In this document: positions 50,597-58,154 of the stretch, piece by piece | Position numbering within the stretch: the stretch's first letter is position 1 | Layout of the letters: each line of letters opens with the position of its first letter | Origin: a bacterium | GTDB lineage: Bacteria; Bacillota; Clostridia; Lachnospirales; Lachnospiraceae | Assembly (NCBI GenBank): GCA_022774325.1 | Contig: JALFNN010000082.1 | Span: 1 to 58,154, forward strand | Direction: 5' to 3' | Length of the DNA stretch: 58,154 nt | Translations under genes and position numbers: made by a program | The notes under the pieces: generated by a model | What the model saw: the letters and a program-made list of their open reading frames with translations, nothing else | Database searches by the model: none | What the model was told of the DNA's origin: nothing

Positions 50597-51859
50597 TTAT
50601 TTACTAAGTCCTTTTTCAATTTTCTGATACACTTGTTTCATAGTTAAGCCTTGTACGACGGTCGTAAAGAATACGATTGCGTAGGTGCTTCCCAGAATAA
50701 TGGAATATGTATCCGCGCTTACCATTTCTCTTGTACTCATAGCCAGTGCGATACTGAGCCCGCCTCGGAGGCCGCCATATGTAAGCAACTTTACAAAGCT
50801 GAGTTTATCGTATCCGCTCGGAAGTTTTCCGGCAAAAAATGCGGCCAGGCCGACGCTTGAGAAGCGTCCAATCAGATTAAATATAATAGCCAGGCAGGAT
50901 AACAAAAGTACATGAGGCATTTGCAGAATATGTACAAATGTCAGTCCCATTATCACATACAGAACCGAATTCAATAAATTGTCCAGAATTTCCCAAAAAG
51001 TATCAAATTCCTCCAGATCCAGCGGTTGTCCTTTTTGTTCTCTGCGGTTGCAGAGTGCCGAAAATGAGATTCCACATACGACAGACGCGATGGCTCCGGA
51101 AAAACCAAAATGTTCGCACAGAACATAGGCCATAGAAACGGCAAGAAGACTGACAAAGATTCTTCGATTTCCGTCTTTGGTCAAGGCAAAAATCGGAAAG
51201 CATATCGCTGTTGCCAGAATTCCAACCAACACCGCTCCGAACAGTTCCTTACCCATAACAGCCAGAAAGCTGCCATTTTCTTGCATTGTCACCATTCCGG
51301 AGAAGCACACAAATAATGCGACCCCCACACCGTCGTTAAAAAGAGATTCGCCTTCCATGATGAAACTGATATCTTTTGGAAGATTGAATTTTTTCAGAAT
51401 ACTTGTTGCTGCGATTGGATCGGTTGGTGCTGTGATGCTTCCGAACATCAGGCATACCGGAAAACTGAATGGTAGTCCCAGAAGAGAAGCACCTGCATAG
51501 AACAGGGAACCGTAAAAAATCGCGCCCAGAAGTGTTGCAACAACAGAAAGCATTGTAATCGGGCGGGCGTGTTTCTTGAAATCCAGAAGCCGCATGTGAC
51601 AGGAACCTGCAAAAAGCATAAAGCATAAAACACCTTCCATCAAAAGCGCTTCCAAATTAAAAACCTGCAGATTACTAAGCAGTTCACTGATCGATGTGCT
51701 GCGTAGTGCAGAATCAAAAATAAGCATTATCATACTAATCACAATAGAAAATAACATCAGTGAAATTTCATATGGAAATTTGGTTATCTTCTCGTTAAAA
51801 AATCCCAAAAGAACAATTAATAAAAGCAGTATTACTACTTTGGGTAAAAAGCCAAGCAT
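50597..51859 (-). CDS. Cation:proton antiporter, CPA1 family
   Basis: 420 residues with about 12 membrane helices. Conserved parts: ITAPTDPIAATSILKKFNLPK, IMEGESLFNDGVGVALF (the family's central Asn-Asp pair) and GGLRGGLSIALAMS. It exchanges Na+ or K+ for H+. ATG 51859 is chosen over ATG 51883 as GGGGGT lies nine bases upstream. It has no C-terminal regulatory domain. Monocistronic and divergent from the fusion gene at 52100. Confidence 0.9.
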   Translation of the reverse strand: MLGFLPKVVILLLLIVLLGFFNEKITKFPYEISLMLFSIVISMIMLIFDSALRSTSISELLSNLQVFNLEALLMEGVLCFMLFAGSCHMRLLDFKKHARPITMLSVVATLLGAIFYGSLFYAGASLLGLPFSFPVCLMFGSITAPTDPIAATSILKKFNLPKDISFIMEGESLFNDGVGVALFVCFSGMVTMQENGSFLAVMGKELFGAVLVGILATAICFPIFALTKDGNRRIFVSLLAVSMAYVLCEHFGFSGAIASVVCGISFSALCNRREQKGQPLDLEEFDTFWEILDNLLNSVLYVIMGLTFVHILQMPHVLLLSCLAIIFNLIGRFSSVGLAAFFAGKLPSGYDKLSFVKLLTYGGLRGGLSIALAMSTREMVSADTYSIILGSTYAIVFFTTVVQGLTMKQVYQKIEKGLSK

Positions 51860-52039
51860 GGTATTCAGACCCCCTTCAGTCATTTTTCATTTATTATAGC
51901 AACATATGGATGCGTTTTCAAATCATTTACCTGAATGTGTAAGCATTTTTCAACGGATCAAATCATTTTGATTATAGTGTAATAGAAAAAACACAAGAAA
52001 AATGGAATATTAACAAAGAGAGTTCATTTTGCGGTAGAG

Positions 52040-52053
52040 AAATCCCGGGATTT
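52040..52053. promoter_or_regulatory. 14-bp palindrome upstream of the NifX-SlyD gene
   Basis: AAATCCCGGGATTT at 52040-52053 is a perfect palindrome, 47 bases before the start codon of the fusion gene, a likely operator position. Confidence 0.5.
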
Positions 52054-52099
52054 GTGATAGGATGAATCAGGATGTAAAAAAATACTGGAGGTATTGAAA

Positions 52100-52933
52100 A
52101 TGAAAATTGCGGTAACTTACGATAACGGGAATGTATTTCAGCATTTTGGAAAAACAGAAAATTTTAAAGTATATGAAGTAGAAGCGGAAAAGGTTGTTTC
52201 CAGTGAAATCATCGCTTCAAATGGTACCGGTCATGGCGCACTTGCAGGACTTTTGGCAGAAGCAGGAATTCATGTCCTGATCTGTGGCGGTATTGGAGAA
52301 GGTGCACAGGAAGCACTTGATGAAGCAGGAATTGAAGTAGTATCAGGCGCAGAGGGAAATACGGATGAAGCTGTTGAAGCATATTTAAAAGGCGAACTGA
52401 TTTCTACAGGAGTGAATTGCGATCATCACGACCATGAAGAAGAACATTCCTGTGGCGGCAATTGCGGAAGCTGCGGAGGCTGCGGCGGTCATCGGGTTAT
52501 GCTTGAAGGAAAAAATGCAGGAAAGATCTGTAAAGTACATTATAAAGGTACATTCAACGATGGTGCTCAGTTTGATTCTTCCTATGATCGTGGAGAACCA
52601 TTGGAATTTATCTGTGGAGCAGGCATGATGATCAAAGGATTTGATGCAGCAGTCGTTGATATGGAAGTAGGACAGGTTGTAGATATCCATCTTATGCCGG
52701 AAGAAGCATATGGCATGCCGGATCCGAATGCAATTATGACATTTGAGATTGAGCAGCTGCAGGGATCAGAAGATCTTACAGTTGGTCAGCAGGTTTATCT
52801 GTCAAATGCAATGGGACAGCCATTCCCGGTAAAAGTAGTAGAGAAAGATGAAAAGACAATTACTCTTGATGCAAATCATGAAATGGCAGGAAAAGAACTG
52901 AACTTCAGGATTGAACTGGTTGAAGTAAAATAA
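52100..52933 (+). CDS. NifX-like domain fused to a SlyD-type FKBP prolyl isomerase
   Basis: 277 residues in three parts. Residues 1-105 are a NifB/NifX/NafY-like domain (IAVTYDNGNVFQHFGKTENFKVYEVE, GTGHGALAGLLAEAGIHVLICGGIG). Residues 107-131 are a Cys/His-rich linker (CDHHDHEEEHSC, CGSCGGCGGH) that looks like a metal site. Residues 140-277 are an FKBP/SlyD-like domain (VHYKGTFNDGAQFDSSYDRGEPLEFICGAGMMIKGFDAA, MPEEAYGMPDPNA). The fusion suggests a metal- or cluster-handling chaperone. GGAGG lies before ATG 52100. Confidence 0.88.
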   Translation: MKIAVTYDNGNVFQHFGKTENFKVYEVEAEKVVSSEIIASNGTGHGALAGLLAEAGIHVLICGGIGEGAQEALDEAGIEVVSGAEGNTDEAVEAYLKGELISTGVNCDHHDHEEEHSCGGNCGSCGGCGGHRVMLEGKNAGKICKVHYKGTFNDGAQFDSSYDRGEPLEFICGAGMMIKGFDAAVVDMEVGQVVDIHLMPEEAYGMPDPNAIMTFEIEQLQGSEDLTVGQQVYLSNAMGQPFPVKVVEKDEKTITLDANHEMAGKELNFRIELVEVK

Positions 52934-52944
52934 GGATGAGAATC

Positions 52945-52990
52945 GACAGACTGGTCCCAAATTGCGGGATCGGCCTGTCTTTTTTGTGTA
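52945..52990 (+). terminator. Rho-independent terminator
   Basis: GACAG...CTGTC-type stem (GACAGACTGGTCCC against GGGATCGGCCTGTC, imperfect), followed by TTTTTTGTG. Confidence 0.75.
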
Positions 52991-53012
52991 AAAGTATCGG
53001 AAGCCTGATAAC

Positions 53013-53029
53013 CTTACATTGACTGTAAG
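53013..53029 (+). promoter_or_regulatory. TTACA-N5-TGTAA dyad before the Bce module
   Basis: CTTACA (53013-53018) and TGTAAG (53024-53029) form a dyad 60 bases before the ABC ATPase start. It resembles the TNACA-TGTAA boxes bound by BceR-type regulators, though the spacer here is five bases. Confidence 0.55.
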
Positions 53030-53088
53030 TGTTATTTTCTGGCAGCTTATGTTATCATGAAGCCAGAAAACAACAGGAGGTAATTCTT

Positions 53089-53856
53089 ATGGAACCGATT
53101 TTGAATATTGAAAACTTAACCAAGACCTACGGCAATGTGCCGAACCAGACCAGGGCGCTGGACGGAATCACTTTTCAGGTGATGCCCGGAGAATTTCTGG
53201 GGATCATGGGCAGCAGTGGCTCCGGAAAGTCCACACTGCTTAACTGTATTGCGACGGTGATCAAGCCTACCGGCGGCAGTATCGTGATGGAGGGCAGGAA
53301 TCTGCAGTCACTTGGCGGTAAGGAACTGGCACAATACCGGGGGAAGACAGTGGGTTACCTGTTTCAGAATTTTGAATTGCTGGATAATCTGACCGGCCGG
53401 GAAAATGTCTTACTGCCGACTTCCCTGCATGATGTGACAGAAAAGGAGAGTTCTCTACGTCTGGAGCAGCTTGCGGAATATCTGGAAATTACAGATGTAC
53501 TGGATAAATTTCCCGCACAGATGTCCGGTGGACAGCGTCAGAGAGTGGCGGCGGCTAGAGCCATGATTCTCCACCCGAAACTGATTCTTGCGGATGAACC
53601 GACTGGCGCACTGGACAGTAAGAATGCGAAGAATATCATGGAAAAGCTTTCCGGATTAAACCGGGATGAAGAGGCCACGATTCTGATGGTGACCCATGAT
53701 TCCAACGCAGCCAGCTTTTGCAAACGAATCCTGTTCATTCAGGACGGGGTGATTTTCCATGAGCTTCGCCGCGGCGATGAAAGCCAGCAGGATTTCTATC
53801 AGCGTATCCTGAAAGTCATGGCTCAATTGGGAGGAGGCAGCTGCAATGTTCTCTAA
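53089..53856 (+). CDS. BceA-type ABC ATPase
   Basis: 255 residues. Walker A GSSGSGKST, Q-loop YLFQNFELLD, signature MSGGQRQR, Walker B LILADEPTGALDS and H-loop VTHDS. A short C-terminal extension (QQDFYQRILKVMAQLGG) is typical of BceA-like ATPases. Start ATG 53089 follows AACAGGAGG; the frame is open upstream but without a ribosome site. It overlaps the permease gene by 11 bases. The module (ATPase, permease, regulator, kinase) matches those giving resistance to bacitracin-like or lantibiotic peptides. Confidence 0.9.
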   Translation: MEPILNIENLTKTYGNVPNQTRALDGITFQVMPGEFLGIMGSSGSGKSTLLNCIATVIKPTGGSIVMEGRNLQSLGGKELAQYRGKTVGYLFQNFELLDNLTGRENVLLPTSLHDVTEKESSLRLEQLAEYLEITDVLDKFPAQMSGGQRQRVAAARAMILHPKLILADEPTGALDSKNAKNIMEKLSGLNRDEEATILMVTHDSNAASFCKRILFIQDGVIFHELRRGDESQQDFYQRILKVMAQLGGGSCNVL

Positions 53857-55933
53857 TTTAATATTAAAAAACAGTAAACGCAACCGCAAAGAAAACGGGC
53901 TGTTCTTCGGTTCATTGGTCATTTCCATTGTCGCTTTTTATATTATCCTTTCGCTATCCAAACAGGATGTGATGATATTTCTTGCGAAAATGGAAAGCGA
54001 TGCGGTAAATCAATTGTTGCTGATGATTCCTGTTTTCTATGGGATGACATTGGGAATTCTGTTTTTTCTGATTTATTTTGCCTGTAAATATCAGTTGGAG
54101 CGCCGCAGAAAAGAGGTTGGTGTCTATCTGATGATGGGGATGCGAAGAAGTAAGCTCTTTATCATGCTGCTTGCGGAGGATCTTTTGAGCAGTATTCTGG
54201 CTCTGGTGATCGGACTTCCGATTGCGGTGCTGCTTTCGGAACTGATCAGTCTGGTTACTGCCAAACTTGTGGGGATGGGTATCATCGGCCATCAGTTTAC
54301 ATTTTCGCTGTCTGCTGTTTGTTTTACCGTTGCAGGATTCCTCGTTATCAAGCTGGCGGCGTTTCTGATCCTCAGTGGGAAAATCAGCCGGCAGGAGATC
54401 GGCACGCTTCTGGCTTCTTTCTCCGAAAAAGAAAAAAAGCAAAGGCCGGCGTTTGTCTATGGAACTTGTACCGTTTCAGGCATGATCATGCTGGCAGCCG
54501 CCTATGCCGTGGCTATTCAGGGAATTGCATGGTACGCCCCGGATAAGATGCTCCTGACCCTGGTTCTCGGGCTTTTGGGAACGATTCTTCTGTTTTATGG
54601 AATGCGGGCATTGATCGCCTTATTGGTAAAGGCGGGGAAAACAAATCGAAAACTTCATGTATTTTCATTCCGTCAGATTCAGGAAAATGTCATGCATCAG
54701 TCTACCTCCATGGCCATCAGTTCGCTGCTGATTCTGGCAGCATTGTGCTGTTTTGGCGCCGGCATCGGTATTGCCGGTACCAGCCGGCAGGCGGAGGAGC
54801 ATGTGATGGATTATACATTTCAGGATTATGGTGCAGAGAGTTCACAGGATGCCCTTTCTCATCTGAAGACTGTGCTGAAGGAAAATGATCTTGAAAGTCA
54901 ATTTTCCCAGCTCTTTGAAATGCGGATCGGCAACGTCCGGAATGGGGAGAATGGCAATCATGTGTTTCAAATGGATTCTGTTATGGAGTCTTTGGAAGGT
55001 TTCACACAATCCGAGGATCGGGATGTCCTGTTGAACAATCTGGGCTATGTTGATTATCCGTATTTGATCTGTTTGTCAGATTACAACCGTCTGTTGGAGG
55101 CCGCCGGTAAGCCTGCTCTGGTACTGGAGGAAAATGAGGCTGCCGTGTATCAGGATTATGATTTTACGACTGAGAGCAGAATGGATATACTCAACCGTAT
55201 TCTTTCCGAACATCCGGAGACTCTGCTGAATGGTAATTCTGTTTATCTGACCGGCAAGATTCAGTCGGTGGATCTGGTGACCGACAGGTCGATTACTTTA
55301 TCGTTTGCACTGATTCTGCCTGATGAGCAGTTTTTACAATATACAAATGGAGAATATGAGGTTTATATCAATGGCATTTTGAAACGGGAAGCAGGAAAGT
55401 CCGGAAGCCTGATGACTGCGATTTCTGATATGAACGCACGGTTGGATGAACTTTGCCTTGAAGATATGGGTATTGAGTATGAAAGCTTTCTGCAAAATAT
55501 CGGACGTCAGCTTTTTTATATGGTTGCGGCCAGCTACATTACCATCTATCTTGCCATTATCTTTCTGGTGGTTGCCAATACCATTATGGGGGTTCAGTTC
55601 CTGATGAATCAGCAGAAGACAGGACGCAGATATCAGACGCTGGTGCATCTGGGCGCTACTTATAAAGATATTTGTCTATCTGCCCGGAAACAGATCAACT
55701 GGTTTATGGGACTTCCCGTCTTTGTCGCTACAATCAGCAGTATCTTTGGAGTCAAGGCTCTCTTTGCGGGACTTCTTTCATCCGGAACAAATGGAGCAGA
55801 GTGGGAAATGCTTCTGGTGTCTACCGCTATGATTTTACTGCTTTGTGTGGTAGAATATATCTATGTAACCATTATTAAGCGTTCCAGCGACCGATATTTG
55901 CTGACGCTCATGCAGCCGCAGAGAGAAGAATAG
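53846..55933 (+). CDS. BceB-type ABC permease
   Basis: 695 residues with ten membrane helices in the BceB order: one, three, two, then the large extracytoplasmic domain (about residues 320-540), then one and three. The FtsX-like signature QLERRRKEVGVYLMMGMRRSKL is seen twice in related form (QQKTGRRYQTLVHLGATYKD). The extracytoplasmic domain is what detects the target-peptide complex in this family. With the ATPase it forms the transporter that both removes the peptide from its lipid target and signals to the kinase. Confidence 0.9.
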   Translation: MFSNLILKNSKRNRKENGLFFGSLVISIVAFYIILSLSKQDVMIFLAKMESDAVNQLLLMIPVFYGMTLGILFFLIYFACKYQLERRRKEVGVYLMMGMRRSKLFIMLLAEDLLSSILALVIGLPIAVLLSELISLVTAKLVGMGIIGHQFTFSLSAVCFTVAGFLVIKLAAFLILSGKISRQEIGTLLASFSEKEKKQRPAFVYGTCTVSGMIMLAAAYAVAIQGIAWYAPDKMLLTLVLGLLGTILLFYGMRALIALLVKAGKTNRKLHVFSFRQIQENVMHQSTSMAISSLLILAALCCFGAGIGIAGTSRQAEEHVMDYTFQDYGAESSQDALSHLKTVLKENDLESQFSQLFEMRIGNVRNGENGNHVFQMDSVMESLEGFTQSEDRDVLLNNLGYVDYPYLICLSDYNRLLEAAGKPALVLEENEAAVYQDYDFTTESRMDILNRILSEHPETLLNGNSVYLTGKIQSVDLVTDRSITLSFALILPDEQFLQYTNGEYEVYINGILKREAGKSGSLMTAISDMNARLDELCLEDMGIEYESFLQNIGRQLFYMVAASYITIYLAIIFLVVANTIMGVQFLMNQQKTGRRYQTLVHLGATYKDICLSARKQINWFMGLPVFVATISSIFGVKALFAGLLSSGTNGAEWEMLLVSTAMILLLCVVEYIYVTIIKRSSDRYLLTLMQPQREE

Positions 55934-55951
55934 ACGGGAAGGAGGAGTGTC

Positions 55952-56629
55952 ATGAAGAGAATCGCTGTTGTGGAAGATGAAGTTTATACACGGGAAGAGC
56001 TTTGTAATATGCTGGAGAAGGCAGGATATTCTGCTCTGGCAGTCACTGCATTTGAAAATGCCGCAGAGCAGCTGACAGTCCTCGCTCCGGATCTTGTTAT
56101 CCTGGATCTTAATCTGCCGGAAATCAGTGGATTCCAGATTTGCCGGGACCTCAAGCAGAAAACATCCATTCCGGTTCTGGTCTTGACTTCCCGGGACCAG
56201 ATGTCCGATGAATTGCAGGCGCTCCGTCTTGGGGCGGATGAATATTTGACAAAGCCCTGCCGCAAAGAGCGGCTGTTGGCCAGAATCGCCAACATTCTCA
56301 AACGATTCGAAGGCCGTTCCAATCTTCTGGAAGGGCAGGGATTCCTGTTGGATCGGGGAACTTACACGTTGTACATCAATAACACTTCCGTGATCCTTCC
56401 CAGAAATCAGGGTAAGCTTCTGGAAGCATTGCTTGCGGGTGGAAATCAATTAGTGACTTCGAAGCAGCTATGCAGGGCACTCTGGGATACGACGGAGTTC
56501 ATTGATGAAAATGCTCTGCAGGTCAATTTGACCCGTCTGAAAAAGACGATGGCGAATTTGGGCATGAAGCAGAAAGTCGTGGCTGTCCGTGGATTGGGCT
56601 ACCGGCTGGAAAGGGAGGATACACCGTGA
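55952..56629 (+). CDS. BceR-type response regulator
   Basis: 225 residues. Receiver: VVEDE (Glu8, Asp9), phosphoacceptor Asp52 (VILDLNLPEISG), and TKPC (Lys). The C-terminal OmpR-like domain ends ALQVNLTRLKKTMANL and VRGLGYRLERE. GGAAGGAGG lies seven bases before the ATG, 18 bases after the permease stop. It overlaps the kinase gene by four bases. Likely binding site: the TTACA-N5-TGTAA dyad upstream of the ATPase gene. Confidence 0.92.
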   Translation: MKRIAVVEDEVYTREELCNMLEKAGYSALAVTAFENAAEQLTVLAPDLVILDLNLPEISGFQICRDLKQKTSIPVLVLTSRDQMSDELQALRLGADEYLTKPCRKERLLARIANILKRFEGRSNLLEGQGFLLDRGTYTLYINNTSVILPRNQGKLLEALLAGGNQLVTSKQLCRALWDTTEFIDENALQVNLTRLKKTMANLGMKQKVVAVRGLGYRLEREDTP

Positions 56630-57636
56630 AACAGTTCTGGAATACGTTAAAACGATATGCCCCGTGGCTCATTTTACTGCTCATTATTGATTCTTTTTCT
56701 TCTCTGCTCCTATGGCTTTCCAGTGCACAGGCATTCGCAAGCCTTGTCGTGACGATTGCACTGGCAAGCCTTGTTTTGTTTTCAGTAATCGTTCTGTACG
56801 TTTATTTCAAAGAGCAGCATAAACGTGCGATTTTTCGAGCTTTTCTAATGGAACCGGACGAGGTGAACACGGAAAAACTTCTATGTGCAGTGAGTCAGCA
56901 GGAGCGGGAACAGCTTCGGGTTCTGGTCTCTGTTCTGGAGAAAAAGCAAAGCCGGATTCAGGAGACTGAGGAAGCCCTCCGGGATTATGAGGAATACGTG
57001 GAGGGGTGGGCGCATGAAGCCAAAACACCGCTTTCTTTGCTTACTATGATTTTGGATAACCGGGCCGATGAGATCCCGCCTCCTCTGCACGCCAAATTGG
57101 ACTATGTGCGAAGTCAGCTTCAGGAGGATATTACCCAGATGCTCTACTACGCCCGGCTTGGGAGCAGCACGAAAGATTATCGGTTTGAGACTGTGGAACT
57201 TAGAGATGCCATAGAAGAGGTTCTTGAAGATTATGCACCTTTGCTGGAGGAAAAGCAGTTTCTCATTGAAAACAGATTACAAGACGAAACCGTCTATACT
57301 GACCGACGGGGATTTCAATTCATGATTGGCCAGATCATCAGTAACTCCATCAAATACAGTGGAGCTGAGCCGAAACTCACTGTGTCCCTGAAGCACACCG
57401 GCGAGACGGATATTTTGACCATAGCTGATAACGGTATTGGGGTTAAGAATTATGACCTGCCCTATATTTTTCAGAAGGGCTTTACAGGGGATTCTACCGA
57501 CAGCCGGAAGAAAGCTACCGGTATGGGGCTGTATTTGACAAAAAAGATGGCAGATGATCTGAACCTGAAAATAGAGGCTGAATCCCGGTGGGGAGAAGGG
57601 GTGACGATTTCGATTGCTTTTCCAAAAGTGAAGTAG
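56626..57636 (+). CDS. BceS-type sensor kinase
   Basis: 336 residues. Two membrane helices (about 13-32 and 38-60) with only a few residues between them, as in the intramembrane-sensing BceS kinases. The phosphoacceptor is His130 (GWAHEAKTPLSLL). The catalytic domain has QIISNSIKYS, DNGIGVKNYD and GMGLYLTKKM. It has no external sensor domain and reads the state of the BceAB transporter. It overlaps the regulator by four bases (GTGA). Confidence 0.92.
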   Translation: MKQFWNTLKRYAPWLILLLIIDSFSSLLLWLSSAQAFASLVVTIALASLVLFSVIVLYVYFKEQHKRAIFRAFLMEPDEVNTEKLLCAVSQQEREQLRVLVSVLEKKQSRIQETEEALRDYEEYVEGWAHEAKTPLSLLTMILDNRADEIPPPLHAKLDYVRSQLQEDITQMLYYARLGSSTKDYRFETVELRDAIEEVLEDYAPLLEEKQFLIENRLQDETVYTDRRGFQFMIGQIISNSIKYSGAEPKLTVSLKHTGETDILTIADNGIGVKNYDLPYIFQKGFTGDSTDSRKKATGMGLYLTKKMADDLNLKIEAESRWGEGVTISIAFPKVK

Positions 57637-57788
57637 ATTTGAGCAGTATTGGGGACAGATATGTATTAGAAGAGGAGGATACCTGGTTCGTTTCAATATA
57701 CAGAAAAGAAGACGGATCTGCGCAATGGGGAGCCTTATGAATTGGAAATTTACCATAAAATGATAAGTTATCTTTAGGACATTGACTT
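57637..57788 (+). other. Short decayed stretch after the Bce module
   Basis: One frame encodes YVLEEEDTWFVSIYRKEDGSAQWG and then stops; it has no start. It is probably part of the same broken ATPase gene as the following fragment. Nothing else is seen. Confidence 0.35.
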
Positions 57789-58154
57789 GTGTACCAAGAT
57801 TATGTGAAAGAACTTTCTGACTCGGAACTGGTTTATATGCTTTCCGGCGGTACAACAAAAGGTGTCCTTCTTTATATCTTTGTAGTTGCAGCTTTGGAGA
57901 ATGGATTTGACCTTTTGATAGATGAAGTAGAAAATCATTTCCATAAAACATTGGTTGAAAACATAATCAGTTTATTTAAAGATAAGACGGTTAATAAGAA
58001 ATCTGCAACACTTAATTTAGCAAAGAAAATATTGTATATAATCGTAAACATTATGATAACAGTACAGCGTTTTATCGTGATTACTACGGAGAACGCATTG
58101 AATTGCTTGTAGATACAATTAAACGATATAAGCAATTAAAAGGAAAACACCAGA
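57789..58154 (+). pseudogene. AAA ATPase, C-terminal fragment with frameshift
   Basis: Reads LSDSELVYMLSGGTTKGVLLY then LLIDEVENHFHKTLVENIISLFKDKT, the signature and Walker B region of AAA_21/OLD-like ATPases. After TVNKKSATL the original frame is lost (some coding sequence is missing), and the end of the family domain (YYGERIELLVDTIKRYKQLK) appears in another frame, running to the window edge. No Walker A part is present. It is a remnant; such ATPases often belong to defence loci. Confidence 0.6.

Noticed and set aside
1-58154. CRISPR arrays, tRNA and rRNA genes
   Set aside because: No regularly spaced repeats and no clover-leaf or rRNA-like stretches were noticed on either strand by eye; a covariance-model search was not possible.

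Overview
The window reads as a chromosomal segment of a gut-type low-to-moderate GC Firmicute, most likely a member of the Lachnospiraceae. Support comes from strong AGGAGG-type ribosome binding sites, sigma-A promoters with 17-base spacers, YolD/UmuC pairs, BceAB-type peptide-antibiotic modules, YerC/TrpR-like regulators, DUF1836 and DUF4317 proteins, and an RlmD-type methyltransferase with a Firmicute C-terminal extension. The species assignment is inference. No tRNA, rRNA or CRISPR array was seen.

Bases 1-12.6 kb are accessory and partly decayed. The left edge carries a MobC/relaxase pair with dyads that could be an oriT. Next come a YjbR protein, three GNAT acetyltransferases and a flavodoxin, then two tandem paralogous unknown genes (the second split by an in-frame stop). 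A DUF4143 ATPase follows, with a repeated 12-mer over its promoter. Then there is a worn toxin-antitoxin patch (MNT nucleotidyltransferase, truncated DUF4258, intact YgiT-type antitoxin), a 3'-truncated NMT1-like lipoprotein and a WYL/XRE junction. At 12.8-13.5 kb sits a two-TM protein that may be a SMODS-associated NUDIX effector.

Bases 13.6-22.3 kb hold a two-component system with an ABC transporter (regulator, kinase, ATPase, 886-residue permease), an XRE membrane protein split at an A7 run, and an SOS-type umuC/yolD operon behind a LexA-like box.

Bases 22.3-32.6 kb form the most coherent metabolic block. It has an AMP-forming acyl-CoA ligase, a YerC/TrpR-like regulator, indolepyruvate:ferredoxin oxidoreductase (iorA, iorB), a phenylacetate-CoA ligase, a double-ACT protein, an amidohydrolase, an aminotransferase and an SSS-family symporter. 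Together these could interconvert aryl-acetates, arylpyruvates and aromatic amino acids. Two of the outward-facing promoters share ACTTTAA boxes just downstream of the -10.

Bases 32.6-35.8 kb are a GHKL sensor-kinase gene broken by an IS4-family insertion (exact 8-bp target duplication) and by an internal deletion, followed by a decayed RNA 2'-phosphotransferase. Bases 35.9-48.1 kb are mainly housekeeping: XRE/membrane pair, DUF4317, glgB, a family 2 glycosidase, PHP phosphatase, DUF1836, a second YerC, pcrA and rlmD.

Bases 48.1-50.1 kb insert an AT-rich two-gene unit (DUF6414-like protein plus YhcG/DUF1016 nuclease) that could be a defence module. After a CPA1 antiporter and an unusual NifX - Cys/His linker - SlyD fusion, the window ends with a complete BceAB-RS module and fragments of an AAA ATPase.
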